A stretch of DNA of 62,789 nt from Lysinibacillus parviboronicapiens (GTDB lineage Bacteria; Bacillota; Bacilli; Bacillales_A; Planococcaceae), in assembly GCF_003049575.1 (NCBI RefSeq), contig NZ_PYWI01000024.1:1-62789 (forward strand). Direction: 5' to 3'. The notes below the pieces were generated by a model. That model did not search any database and was not told where the DNA came from. It was given only the letters and a program-made list of their open reading frames with translations. A program made the position numbers and the translations under genes. Shown in pieces: positions 35,921-45,100 of this stretch (its first letter is position 1; every line of letters starts with the position of its first letter).

Positions 35921-36367
35921 ATGTTAATCGAGAAAATTATCGGAAATATCGCTCAAGAAGAAGAAATTGAAAGCAAGTTAACAGAATGGATCGAACTTGA
36001 CTGGGAAGAGTTAAGCAAACGTATTCTTCGTACAGAAACAGATAAAGGGACGGATATCGCTTTGCGTTTAAGCGGTGAAGAACCGTTAAAATATGGGGAT
36101 TTATTATTCGAAGACGGGCATCGACGTATTGCTATCCGGACAAAATTAGAACCTGTCATTGTCATCTATCCAGATAATATGGTGGAAATGGGCAAAGCTG
36201 CGTTTGAATTAGGTAATCGTCATACACCATGTTTAATTGAAAACGATGAAATTATTGTACGTGCCGACCATACAATTAATCCGTTATTAGACGAAGTAGG
36301 TGTCAAATATGAAACGACAGAGAGACGCTTCCAACAACCGTTCAAATACCGTGGACACGCTCACTGA
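35921..36367 (+). CDS. ureE: Urease accessory protein UreE
   Basis: A 148-residue nickel metallochaperone: N-terminal peptide-binding-like domain, then the metal-binding domain with GNRHTPC (His near residue 97). The C-terminus ends YRGHAH, a very short His tail compared with the His-rich tails of some UreE. AAGGGG precedes ATG 35921. Its last 59 bases overlap ureF in another frame. Confidence 0.93.
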   Translation: MLIEKIIGNIAQEEEIESKLTEWIELDWEELSKRILRTETDKGTDIALRLSGEEPLKYGDLLFEDGHRRIAIRTKLEPVIVIYPDNMVEMGKAAFELGNRHTPCLIENDEIIVRADHTINPLLDEVGVKYETTERRFQQPFKYRGHAH

Positions 36368-37049
36368 TTTCTCTTTGCTGCGTTTATTACAAATTCATGA
36401 TTCCGCCTTTCCAATCGGCTCATATACACACTCATATGGAATGGAAACGTATATTCAGGAAGATTTGATTCGAACGAAAGAACAGTTAATTGAATTTTGT
36501 AGAACCTATTTATTCCACAACTTGGTTTATGGAGATGCATTAATTATTCAAGATGCGTTCCATGCAACAAAATCTAGCAATAAAGTGCGTCTTGCTGAGC
36601 TAGATGAGCTTTGTGGGGCAATTAAACTAGCAAAGGAATCAAGAGATGCTAGTGTGAACGTAGGCAAACAATTTATTCGAACTGTAGCTCCTTTAATTGA
36701 CAGTCCTTTATTAGAGCAGTGGAAGCACAAGATAGACAAAGAAGATGTCAAGGGCCATTATGCAGTCCTTTATGGCATTTATAGTGAAGCACTTGGTGTC
36801 GATGTATATCACGCAGTCATGACATTTATGTATGCGTCGTTGAGTGGATTAGTTCAAAATGCAGTGCGTGCAGTGCCTTTTGGACAAAACACGGGCGTAC
36901 AAGCTTTAAATGAACTGCTTATTTATGTAGAGCAAGCAGCACAAAAAGTGATGGATTTGACGATAGATGATTTATCTAATAATGCATTAGGAATTGAACT
37001 TGCATCTATGAAGCATGAATTTTTATTTTCAAGATTATTTATTTCTTAA
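36309..37049 (+). CDS. ureF: Urease accessory protein UreF
   Basis: A 246-residue all-helical protein that gates nickel insertion together with UreG and UreD. LLRLLQIHDSAFPIGSYTHSYGMETYI is the family N-terminus. I chose ATG 36309 because AGGTG stands seven bases upstream; GTG 36351 is an alternative that would start closer to the conserved part but has no ribosome site. Either way it overlaps ureE. Confidence 0.93.
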   Translation: MKRQRDASNNRSNTVDTLTDFSLLRLLQIHDSAFPIGSYTHSYGMETYIQEDLIRTKEQLIEFCRTYLFHNLVYGDALIIQDAFHATKSSNKVRLAELDELCGAIKLAKESRDASVNVGKQFIRTVAPLIDSPLLEQWKHKIDKEDVKGHYAVLYGIYSEALGVDVYHAVMTFMYASLSGLVQNAVRAVPFGQNTGVQALNELLIYVEQAAQKVMDLTIDDLSNNALGIELASMKHEFLFSRLFIS

Positions 37050-37067
37050 GTAGGGAGTTGGAATTTT

Positions 37068-37697
37068 ATGAAACCAATACGAATTGGCATTGGTGGACCA
37101 GTAGGGTCAGGAAAAACATCGTTAGTTGACCAATTAACGCGCGCTATGCATGAGCAATATAATGTGGCTGTCATTACCAACGATATTTATACTCGAGAAG
37201 ACGCGCAATATTTAATAACGCATGGTGTACTAAATGAGGAACGCATCGTTGGTGTTGAAACAGGTGGATGTCCACATACAGCAATCAGAGAAGATGCATC
37301 GATGAACTTTGCAGCAATTGATGAACTAAATAAACGTTTCCCAGATTTAGATATTATTTTCTTAGAAAGTGGAGGCGATAATTTATCGGCTACATTTAGT
37401 CCTGAACTTGTTGATGGTTATATTTATGTAATTGATGTAGCAGAAGGTCAAGATATCCCACGTAAAGGTGGACCTGCCTTAACACGTTCAGATTTATTGC
37501 TTATCAATAAAACATCACTTGCTCCTCATGTTGGCGTGGATTTAGATGTGATGGATGTAGATGTAAAAAAAATGAGAGCCGGACGACCGTACATTTTTGC
37601 GGATGTTCGCTCACAAACAAATGTAGATAAAGTTGTAGCGTGGATACAGCACCAGATGTTATTAGAGGGTGCTGAAGCAGTTGACGCAAATGTCTAA
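37068..37697 (+). CDS. ureG: Urease accessory GTPase UreG
   Basis: A 209-residue SIMIBI GTPase. P-loop [11 protein letters not shown] (8-18), the metal site C-P-H in [14 protein letters not shown] (about 66-79), [15 protein letters not shown], and the NKTSLAP specificity motif near 145. It delivers nickel to urease by GTP hydrolysis. Ends eight bases inside ureD. Confidence 0.97.
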   Translation: MKPIRIGIGGPVGSGKTSLVDQLTRAMHEQYNVAVITNDIYTREDAQYLITHGVLNEERIVGVETGGCPHTAIREDASMNFAAIDELNKRFPDLDIIFLESGGDNLSATFSPELVDGYIYVIDVAEGQDIPRKGGPALTRSDLLLINKTSLAPHVGVDLDVMDVDVKKMRAGRPYIFADVRSQTNVDKVVAWIQHQMLLEGAEAVDANV

Positions 37698-38496
37698 GGA
37701 AGTAAAAGTAAATCATTTTGGAAAATTAGACATGGCATTTGAGCCTAGAAGAGGGTACACACGACTTGTTCATGTGTACCAACAACCTCCCTTGAAGGCA
37801 AGTCGAGAATTATATGAAGGTCAAAATCCGACAGCAACCGTTTTTATCATGGAATCTTCAGGCGGCATGGTAGCAGGGGATAGGAATGAAATTGATATAA
37901 AACTAGCTCCAAACAGTCAAGTTCGACTAAAGCAACAATCAGCTTTAAAAATTTATCCTTCTCATACAGGGGAACTTTGTACACAGTCCATTCATGTTAA
38001 ATTGGGAGAAGGTGCGCGTTTAGAATGGATGCCAGAAGTGACTATTCCTTTCGAACGAGCAAAATTTCAGGTAGATACATCAATTCGAATGATGGCTAGT
38101 TCTACGTTAATTTGGGGAGAAATAATCGCCCCTGGCCGAGAAATGCGAGGAGAAATTTTTGATTTTCAGTCGTTTCGTTCGCAATACAAATTATATGTAG
38201 AAGATTCTTTAATAGCCTTTGATACGTTGCATTTAAAACCAAAGGAGATGGATTTTTCATCAATTGGCTTACTTGAAAAAGCTTTGTACGTTGGTTCATT
38301 ATGGATTGTATCCCCGAATGTTGACAAACTTAATGTAAGAGATTTACAGGAAGTGATATATGCGGAAAGTGATATGCAGGCAAGTGTGACGAAGCTTAAT
38401 GATCATGCTATTCATTGTAGATGGCTTTCGAAAGAGCAACGGACACTACATAAAGAGATAAACCGCATGTTTTCACATGTTTCAAATTTAATGTAA
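37690..38496 (+). CDS. ureD: Urease accessory protein UreD (UreH)
   Basis: A 268-residue scaffold protein that docks UreF-UreG on urease. [14 protein letters not shown] and [10 protein letters not shown] are the family core. ATG 37690 overlaps the ureG stop (ATGTCTAA), a coupled start. It is last in the ureABCEFGD order. Confidence 0.93.
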   Translation: MSKEVKVNHFGKLDMAFEPRRGYTRLVHVYQQPPLKASRELYEGQNPTATVFIMESSGGMVAGDRNEIDIKLAPNSQVRLKQQSALKIYPSHTGELCTQSIHVKLGEGARLEWMPEVTIPFERAKFQVDTSIRMMASSTLIWGEIIAPGREMRGEIFDFQSFRSQYKLYVEDSLIAFDTLHLKPKEMDFSSIGLLEKALYVGSLWIVSPNVDKLNVRDLQEVIYAESDMQASVTKLNDHAIHCRWLSKEQRTLHKEINRMFSHVSNLM

Positions 38497-38531
38497 ATAC
38501 GTATGTTGATTTTTAAAGGAGATAGAGAGAA

Positions 38532-40124
38532 TTGAAAAAGTTTTCATTATTTATAATGTTAACAGCTCTTGTTTTAAATCTTGTTGGCTGTGGAAAAGAG
38601 TCTACGCAAGCTGGAGAAAAACAAAAGTCTGCTGCGTCATCATCACAAGCGAATGAACTTATTTATGCCTCGGAGTCTGAGTTTGCAGGCTTAAACCCAA
38701 TTTTAGAAGAAACAAATTTAGATGCTTTTTTATTTCGTGGATTACTGCGTTTTGATGAAAATAATTTACCAGTCAATGACATTGCAGAAAATGTGCAAAT
38801 CTCCGATGATCAGTTGACATATACAGTGAACATAAAAAATGATGTGACATTCCATGATGGTCAAGTTTTAACGGTGGATGATGTCATTTTTACAATAGAA
38901 AGTATTGTAGACGATCACAATGCCTCGTTTTTAAAATCTGATTTTATTCACGTGGTAGCAATGGAGAAAGTGGATGAAACGACAATGAAAATAATGTTAG
39001 ATGAGCCATTCACACCGATGTTGGATAAGTTAACAGTTCCGATATTACCGAAACACGCATTTGAGGGACAAGATATGCGCACAGCTTCCTTCAATGAAGA
39101 ACCAATAGGAGCTGGTCCATTTATGTTCGACAAATGGGAACGTGGAACGAGTTTAACATTGAAAGCCTATTCTTCCTTCTTTGGTACAAAAGCTTCTCTA
39201 GAAAAAGTGATCTTTAAATTTATCCCAGATAGCAATGTTCGAGCGTTACAACTTAAATCCGGAGAAGTCGATATCGCTTTACTGGATCCTACACAAATTG
39301 CCGAGCTATCGCAAGTTGAGCATTTAAAAATGTATGAAGTAGATTCAGCGGATTACCGTGGAATTTTATTTAATATGCAATCAGAGCTTTGGAAAGATGT
39401 AAATATCCGAAAGGCTATTAGTTATGCGACAGATCGCGCAGGAATTGTAAAGGGTATTTTACAAGGTTTTGGTACAGAGGCATATTCGCCACTACAAAAG
39501 CATGCATTCGCCAATGAAAATATTGAGCAATATGCATACAATTTAGACAAAGCAATTGATTTACTTGAACAATCAGGTTGGAATTTAAATAATGATGGTT
39601 TCCGCTATAAAGATGGTCAAAAGCTTGGTTTTACCATTACCGTGCCTGTAACAGATAGTGTACGTGTCAATATGGCTAACTATGTTGCCGAGAGTTATAA
39701 AGCAGTAGGTGCTGATGTTGAAGTAGCTGCATTAGATTGGAGTAATATTGTGATTGAGGAAACAGATACGTTTATGGTTGGTTGGGGCAGTCCATATGAT
39801 GCAGACCATCATACGTATAGCTTGTTTCATACCAATCAATCAAGCTTAACCAGTGCTGGCTACAATTATGGGAGCTATTCAAACGCAAAAGTGGATGCGC
39901 TATTAGAACAGGGTCGTGTAACGGTTGACCCTACTGAACGCAAAGCCATTTATATGGATTTACAAGAGGAATTAGCAGAAGATCCACCGTTTGCTTATTT
40001 TGCATATGTTGATGCAGTGTATGGTATCAATAAAAATATTAGTGGCGTGAAAGAACGTATATTGGGCCATCATGGCGCAGGCTTCTTATGGAATGTCGAG
40101 GAGTGGAAATGGCATGATCGCTAA
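38532..40124 (+). CDS. ABC transporter substrate-binding lipoprotein, nickel/peptide type
   Basis: A 530-residue family 5 solute-binding protein with lipobox LVGCG (cysteine about residue 17). AENVQISDDQLTYTVNIKNDVTFHDG and ADVIFTIES-like stretches are typical of DppA/OppA/NikA. TTG 38532 with AAGGAG ten bases upstream. It starts 36 bp after ureD and leads a five-gene importer. Peptide and nickel binders cannot be told apart by eye; the position after urease maturation genes makes nickel the best guess (nikA-like), as in other urease loci. Confidence 0.85.
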   Translation: MKKFSLFIMLTALVLNLVGCGKESTQAGEKQKSAASSSQANELIYASESEFAGLNPILEETNLDAFLFRGLLRFDENNLPVNDIAENVQISDDQLTYTVNIKNDVTFHDGQVLTVDDVIFTIESIVDDHNASFLKSDFIHVVAMEKVDETTMKIMLDEPFTPMLDKLTVPILPKHAFEGQDMRTASFNEEPIGAGPFMFDKWERGTSLTLKAYSSFFGTKASLEKVIFKFIPDSNVRALQLKSGEVDIALLDPTQIAELSQVEHLKMYEVDSADYRGILFNMQSELWKDVNIRKAISYATDRAGIVKGILQGFGTEAYSPLQKHAFANENIEQYAYNLDKAIDLLEQSGWNLNNDGFRYKDGQKLGFTITVPVTDSVRVNMANYVAESYKAVGADVEVAALDWSNIVIEETDTFMVGWGSPYDADHHTYSLFHTNQSSLTSAGYNYGSYSNAKVDALLEQGRVTVDPTERKAIYMDLQEELAEDPPFAYFAYVDAVYGINKNISGVKERILGHHGAGFLWNVEEWKWHDR

Positions 40125-41085
40125 GTGGATTGGGAAGCGCGTGATAATGGGGACAATTGTCCTCATTGTCGTGAGCTTCCTATCTTTTTTCATCTTGCAT
40201 GCTGCGCCAGGAGATCCAGCTGCTGCTTACTATGGTGGAAATTTACAAACTTTAACGACTGCTGAAAAGGAAAGAATTGCACAAGCTTTCGGTTTAGATA
40301 AACCTGTGCTGGCTCAATACGCTATTTGGCTCAGAGAGGCTATCACAGGAAATTTAGGTTATTCTGCAAAAGAAGGAAGAGCGGTTTCAACCATTTTACT
40401 CGAGAAGTTGCCAAATACGTTACAGCTTGTTGGCATCACTTTAATGATATTAGCAATCATATCTACGTGGTTTGGTTTATTGGCTGGAATGAAAGAAGGT
40501 TCTCTACTAGATCGAGGATTGTCTATTTTTAGTATTGCTAGCTCGGCTGTTCCTTCTTTTTGGTTAGGCATATTATTAATGATGATCTTTTCAGTGCAGT
40601 TAGGTTGGTTCCCCTCCTCCGGCATGAGTGATGTACGAGGGGGAGGGGGTATTGCCGATAGATTACACCATATCTTCCTACCAGTAGCAGTTCTTGTACT
40701 TTCTCATGTCGGCATATTCGCGCGATTTTTACAGGACTGCGTTAAGAGTGAAAGTAAGAGCTATTATGTTCAGGTTGCTCGTGCTAATGGTGTTGCAGAA
40801 CAAGAAATTAGAAAAAATATTTTGCGTAATGCATTTATCCCATATGTAAATTATGTAGGGGTTACGATTCCGTCATTTTTTGGCGGTTCAATCGTTGTAG
40901 AGTCACTATTTGGCTGGTCTGGTTTAGGACAGCTACTCGTCAAATCGGTGATGGTGAAAGATTTCCCATTATTAATGGGTGGAGTGCTAATTATCGGTGT
41001 GGTCGTTGTTGTTAGTCTTTTTATTATTGATGTCTTAATGGTTGTTATTAATCCTAAGTTAAGAAGGGGTGTGCTGCGCTGTTGA
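40114..41085 (+). CDS. ABC transporter permease, NikB/DppB type
   Basis: A 323-residue permease with six membrane segments. The N-terminal FFILHAAPGDPAAAYYG is the family signature, and the cytoplasmic coupling loop is YVQVARANGVAEQEIRKNILRNAFIP (about 215-240). ATG 40114 lies inside the last codons of the binding-protein gene and follows GAGGAG. Ends by TGTTGA overlap with the next gene. Confidence 0.9.
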   Translation: MIAKWIGKRVIMGTIVLIVVSFLSFFILHAAPGDPAAAYYGGNLQTLTTAEKERIAQAFGLDKPVLAQYAIWLREAITGNLGYSAKEGRAVSTILLEKLPNTLQLVGITLMILAIISTWFGLLAGMKEGSLLDRGLSIFSIASSAVPSFWLGILLMMIFSVQLGWFPSSGMSDVRGGGGIADRLHHIFLPVAVLVLSHVGIFARFLQDCVKSESKSYYVQVARANGVAEQEIRKNILRNAFIPYVNYVGVTIPSFFGGSIVVESLFGWSGLGQLLVKSVMVKDFPLLMGGVLIIGVVVVVSLFIIDVLMVVINPKLRRGVLRC

Positions 41086-41894
41086 AATCGCGAAAAATGC
41101 TCTTTTTCTGGCTTATAATACTTGCTATTATTTTTGTTTCGACTGCTTTTTCATCATTTTTAGCGCCATACGAGCCAAATTCGATGGATATGAATAGTAT
41201 TTATGCAGCCCCAAGTGGTGATCATTTGCTAGGTACGGATCAGCTAGGTCGTGATGTACTTTCGCGCTTACTTGTAGGAGGGAAAGTGACCCTTTTGATA
41301 GCGGTAGTATCTGTTGTGATTTCCACCATCATTGGGTTTATATTTGGCGGAATTAGTGGATATTTCGGGGGAGTGCTAGACATAGTCATGATGCGATTAC
41401 TAGAAGCGTTTTTAACCATCCCATCACTTGTCATCGTGCTTGCGTTTCAAGCTATCATGCGAGGGAGTGTGTGGAATATGGCAGTCATTATGGGCTTGAC
41501 AGGATGGTTTGTCACGGCACGTATTGTTCGCTCTGAATTTATGCGACTAAAGGATTCAGAATTTGTCCACATGGCTGTGATGTTCCGTACACCTATGTGG
41601 AAAATATTGTTCGGCCATTTGTTGCGCAATAGTTTCCCGGCTATTTTTGTCGTGACGTTATTTAACTTTGCTGGTGCTATTTTCACGGAAGTATCGCTTA
41701 GTTTTTTAGGAATCGGAGTGCCTCCAGCAACGCCGTCTTGGGGGACCATGTTATATTCAGCCCAAACAGATTTACTTGTTGGTGCATGGTGGATTGGACT
41801 ATTTCCGGGGCTTATAATTTTCTTCACAATCTTATGTCTTCAATTTATCGGGGAGGCATTGAAGAAGCAAGGAGGTGAGCGTTCTCATGCTTAG
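41082..41894 (+). CDS. ABC transporter permease, NikC/DppC type
   Basis: A 270-residue second permease: GTDQLGRDVLSRLLVGGKVTL (about 46-66) is the family signature, and the coupling helix is around FVHMAVMFRTPMWKILFGHLLRN. TTG 41082 overlaps the previous stop. It overlaps the next gene by eight bases. Confidence 0.9.
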   Translation: MKSRKMLFFWLIILAIIFVSTAFSSFLAPYEPNSMDMNSIYAAPSGDHLLGTDQLGRDVLSRLLVGGKVTLLIAVVSVVISTIIGFIFGGISGYFGGVLDIVMMRLLEAFLTIPSLVIVLAFQAIMRGSVWNMAVIMGLTGWFVTARIVRSEFMRLKDSEFVHMAVMFRTPMWKILFGHLLRNSFPAIFVVTLFNFAGAIFTEVSLSFLGIGVPPATPSWGTMLYSAQTDLLVGAWWIGLFPGLIIFFTILCLQFIGEALKKQGGERSHA

Positions 41895-42636
41895 CATTGA
41901 TGGGTTATCTGTTTCATTGAACGGAAGACAACTTATCAATAATGTAACGTTTACAGTACCTAAAGGCCGTATTACGTCAATTATTGGGGAGAGTGGTAGT
42001 GGGAAAAGTATGACGGTATCTGCCATCCTTGGCTTATTACCTGTGCATGCACAGACGTCGGGAGCTATTTCTTTAAATGACAAAAATTTAGTCGAAATGT
42101 CCCCAAAAGACAAAGTGGAGCTACGCAAAATGCATTTCTTTACGGTCTTTCAAGATGCTGCAAATAGCTTTTCCCCCTCTACAAAAATGAAGCACCAATT
42201 ATTTATCTTTACAGGGCATAAACAAGGACATTCGAAAATGGAATTTTATCAAAAAATGCGTGTGATTTTACAGGATTTAGATTTAACGGATGACATTATG
42301 GAACGCTATCCCTTCGAGCTCTCGGGTGGCATGCTGCAGCGGTGTATGCTTGCTTGTGCATTATATACTGAGCCCACTTTATTAATTGCTGATGAACCAA
42401 CATCTGCCCTTGATATGCTCATTCAAAAGGATTTTATAGATTTGCTGAAAAAACTCAATGACGAAAAAGGGACTACTATATTACTCATCACACACGATTT
42501 GGACATCGCTGCTTCGGTCGCGCATGCAGTAGTGGTCATGAAAAAAGGTGAGGTCGTTGAAACGGGTCAGGTAAGCGATGTATTTGATAAGCCGCAACAT
42601 CCATATACAAAGTTACTGTTAGAAAATCATTTTTAG
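41887..42636 (+). CDS. ABC transporter ATP-binding protein, NikD/DppD type
   Basis: A 249-residue ATPase: Walker A GESGSGKS (about 34-41), signature LSGGMLQR (about 142), Walker B LLIADEPTSALD and the switch His in LITHDLD. It lacks the C-terminal extension of about 60 residues found on DppD/OppD, as is usual for NikD. ATG 41887 overlaps the preceding stop (ATGCTTAG) and is preferred over GTG 41875, which sits on the ribosome site. Confidence 0.9.
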   Translation: MLSIDGLSVSLNGRQLINNVTFTVPKGRITSIIGESGSGKSMTVSAILGLLPVHAQTSGAISLNDKNLVEMSPKDKVELRKMHFFTVFQDAANSFSPSTKMKHQLFIFTGHKQGHSKMEFYQKMRVILQDLDLTDDIMERYPFELSGGMLQRCMLACALYTEPTLLIADEPTSALDMLIQKDFIDLLKKLNDEKGTTILLITHDLDIAASVAHAVVVMKKGEVVETGQVSDVFDKPQHPYTKLLLENHF

Positions 42637-42642
42637 GGGGAA

Positions 42643-43371
42643 ATGTCATTGTTGCTGCAAGTTGAAAATGTTAGTAAAAGCTTTCATAAGGGGCAGCAAG
42701 TACTACAGCACGTGAACGTTTATGTTGGACATGGTGAAATCGTTGGACTGGTTGGTGAAAGTGGAAGCGGGAAAAGTACACTTGCTAAAATCATAATGCA
42801 GTTGGAAAGGGCCAACCAAGGTCACATTTATTTTAATGACGTGGAGATTACAAAGAAAAATTGTTCGTCATTTTATGAACACTGTCAGTTGATCTTCCAA
42901 AACGCGACTGCCGCTTTAAACCCAATGTGGACTGTAAAAGAATCATTATTGGAGCCATTACAGTATAAAAAAACAGTGACCAACAACGATTTGCATGCCA
43001 TGCTCGATAAGGTAAAGCTACCAGTCGCTGTGTTAAATTGTTTGCCAAATGAGCTAAGTGGTGGAGAAAGGCAAAGAGTTAATTTGTTAAGATCCCTGTT
43101 AGTAGAGCCCAAATTGTTAGTGTGCGACGAAATTGTTTCCAGCTTAGACCGATTAACGCAACGGGAAATCATTGATTTATTAATCACACTAAATAAAGAA
43201 CAGCACATGGCTATTTTATTTATTTCCCATGATTTAAAGGCTGTTTCCTATTTATGCGAACGCTTGTATGTCATGAAGGATGGAAAAATAGTCGATGAAG
43301 GTAAAAAAGAGCAGGGTGTTTTTCAATTGACCAACAGCTATGCCCAAAAGCTGTTTCAAGCGATGGGATGA
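42643..43371 (+). CDS. ABC transporter ATP-binding protein, NikE/DppF type
   Basis: A 242-residue ATPase: Walker A GESGSGKST (about 38-46), signature LSGGERQR (about 139), Walker B LLVCDEIVSSLD, switch His in LFISHDLK. The Q-loop reads LIFQNATAALNPMW, a dipeptide/nickel-type motif. GGGGGAA precedes ATG 42643. Last gene of the ure-nik run; no clear terminator follows. The gap to 43594 shows nothing. Confidence 0.9.
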   Translation: MSLLLQVENVSKSFHKGQQVLQHVNVYVGHGEIVGLVGESGSGKSTLAKIIMQLERANQGHIYFNDVEITKKNCSSFYEHCQLIFQNATAALNPMWTVKESLLEPLQYKKTVTNNDLHAMLDKVKLPVAVLNCLPNELSGGERQRVNLLRSLLVEPKLLVCDEIVSSLDRLTQREIIDLLITLNKEQHMAILFISHDLKAVSYLCERLYVMKDGKIVDEGKKEQGVFQLTNSYAQKLFQAMG

Positions 43372-43593
43372 TAGATTTTTGCAGGGGACAAGCTATGATT
43401 GGACAAAGCGTTCTTCCTTAAAGAGTAGTTACTTCATGTTTATTTCCACTTTAGCTAAATTATTGTATAGCGCATTAAACAATCAACGATTAGCTTCGAT
43501 AGCTTGACCGTTTTTGCATCTACAAAAGGCTAAATTAATGGAGTAGCTTTAGCGCCAAGGTATTGACGTTATAATTGAATGGGGTGATAGCGT

Positions 43594-43794
43594 TTGAAAA
43601 GCGTAAACATACAACTTGACCACAATAACTCGATTGAAATAACGCAGATAGATGATACTTTATTCGAAGTTCGCCTTAGTATGGATGGAAGTATTAGTAT
43701 GTACTATATGACGCGGGCTCAACTAGAAAACCTTGAACAGCTAGGTGTTGATAGTCGTATTGAGATGATTCGCGCTGGGTTACTTCATGAATAA
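43594..43794 (+). CDS. Small protein of unknown function
   Basis: A 66-residue, probably cytosolic protein: a beta-rich start (KSVNIQLDHNNSIEITQI) and a helical end (RAQLENLEQLGVDSRIEMI). TTG 43594 follows GGGGTGATAG. No family recognised. Confidence 0.45.
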   Translation: MKSVNIQLDHNNSIEITQIDDTLFEVRLSMDGSISMYYMTRAQLENLEQLGVDSRIEMIRAGLLHE

Positions 43795-43834
43795 TTGATT
43801 GCAGCTGAACAAAATTAATGCGAGGTGTTCCTTG

Positions 43835-44428
43835 ATGACAAATAATAGAATGAATCCGAAAGTTGATGAATTTATAAGTCAAGCAAAAAAGTGGAGGGAA
43901 GAATTTGAGACGTTGAGAGATATCGTTCTAGCGTGTGAGCTGATCGAAGAAATAAAGTGGAAACATCCTTGTTACATGTTTGACAATAAAAACATAGTTC
44001 TAATACATGGATTTAAAGACTATTGTGCACTTTTGTTTCATAAAGGTGCCTTGTTAAAGAATTCCCATGGCATTCTCATTCAACAAACAGAAAATGTACA
44101 GGCGGCACGCCAGATTCGGTTTACCAATGTGCGGGAAATCGTTGAAATGGAAGCCATCTTGAAAGACTATATTCTTGAAGCCATTGAAGTAGAAAAGGCC
44201 GGTTTGGAAGTGAATTATAAACAGAATACCGAAATTATCTTTCCTGAAGAGCTTCAAAATAAATTCAATGAGTTCCCTGCACTGGAAACAGCCTTTGAAG
44301 CATTGACACCGGGTCGGCAAAGGACATACATTCTTTATTTTTCTCAACCCAAACAATCCAAAACTCGAGTGGCAAGGGTTGAAAAATATATACAGCAAAT
44401 TCTCGATGGAAAGGGATTAAATGATTAG
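43835..44428 (+). CDS. YdeI-like DUF1801 protein
   Basis: A 197-residue protein: an N-terminal DUF1801/YdhG-like domain (EIKWKHPCYMFDNKNIVLIHGFKDYCALLFHKGALL, about 36-72) and a C-terminal YdeI-type domain with LTPGRQRTYILYFSQPKQSKTRVARVEKYI (about 158-188). These proteins are bacteriocin-protection or iron-related proteins of uncertain biochemical role. ATG 43835 follows GAGGTG. Confidence 0.8.
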   Translation: MTNNRMNPKVDEFISQAKKWREEFETLRDIVLACELIEEIKWKHPCYMFDNKNIVLIHGFKDYCALLFHKGALLKNSHGILIQQTENVQAARQIRFTNVREIVEMEAILKDYILEAIEVEKAGLEVNYKQNTEIIFPEELQNKFNEFPALETAFEALTPGRQRTYILYFSQPKQSKTRVARVEKYIQQILDGKGLND

Positions 44429-44654
44429 TTCATTTGATAGAAAATATCATTAATCAAACTAGAGGATATTGTTTTTGCTGCAAAGCTATTTTTTTAACGA
44501 ACTGGGGCAATGTTAACTCTACACTCTACGACACAAAAAAATAATTTGGAATATTTTGTTATAATTGACATTAGAAATACACTTCTTTACAATTAATATT
44601 AGTAATCTATAAGGAATGTGACTTAGTCCATTTTCCTTCACAACTGAATAGCGT

Positions 44655-44820
44655 GTAGTAATAGGTGTAAATTGAAAATCAATTTACTAAAAGGGAAGTC
44701 GGTGTAAGTCCGACACTGTCCCGCAACTGTAAATGTGAGCGTCTTTTTTGAATACCACTGTCTATAGACGGGAAGGGGAAAGATGCGTTGACCATAAGTC
44801 AGGAGACCTGCCTATTACGA
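44655..44820 (+). promoter_or_regulatory. Cobalamin riboswitch 1
   Basis: The conserved parts appear in order: ATAGGTG near 44661; AAAAGGGAAGTCGGTG then AAGTCCGACACTGTCCCGC and AACTGTAA at about 44690-44733; CCACTG and GACGGGAAGGGG at 44755-44777; and the B12 box AAGTCAGGAGACCTGCC at 44795-44812. Binding of adenosyl- or other cobalamin would normally shut off the downstream gene. Confidence 0.95.
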
Positions 44821-44856
44821 GTACACACCAAAACCCTACGAGGAATAGGAGGTGGC

Positions 44857-44979
44857 ATGTTGACAAAACAGAATGTTCTGTTCGTCACAGTACGTCAAAC
44901 GCCCATAGTAAAAGAAAGTATTCGGTATCGAACCGATTTTTTTCTATATGGGCGATGTTTGATGCTGCGTGATGAATGA
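44857..44979 (+). CDS. 40-residue ORF inside the riboswitch leader
   Basis: AGGAGG at 44847-44852 stands four bases before ATG 44857, a strong ribosome site within 40 bases of the B12 box. The frame reads MLTKQNVLFVTVRQTPIV... and ends at TGA 44979. Inside it lies a hairpin TCGGT/ACCGA (about 44921-44935) followed by seven T, nested in CGCCCATA/TATGGGCG (44900-44954), so translation of the ORF and folding of the leader would interfere. A small gene, leader peptide or remnant; not recognised. Confidence 0.4.
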   Translation: MLTKQNVLFVTVRQTPIVKESIRYRTDFFLYGRCLMLRDE

Positions 44980-45006
44980 TATGTATAAGGTGTTAGAGCC
45001 ATTGCG

Positions 45007-45047
45007 ACGGATTTCCTCTTAAATATTAAGAAGAAATTCGTTTTTTT
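45007..45047 (+). terminator. Terminator in the expression platform of riboswitch 1
   Basis: ACGGATTTCCTCTT (45007-45020) pairs with AAGAAGAAATTCGT (45028-45041), with G-U pairs and one mismatch; seven T follow. It lies 54 bases before the next start codon, so its formation would stop transcription of the unknown gene. Confidence 0.8.
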
Positions 45048-45100
45048 AGTGGTCGTATACCTGTCGTTTTGAAAATATGTACGAAAAGAGGAATGCACGT

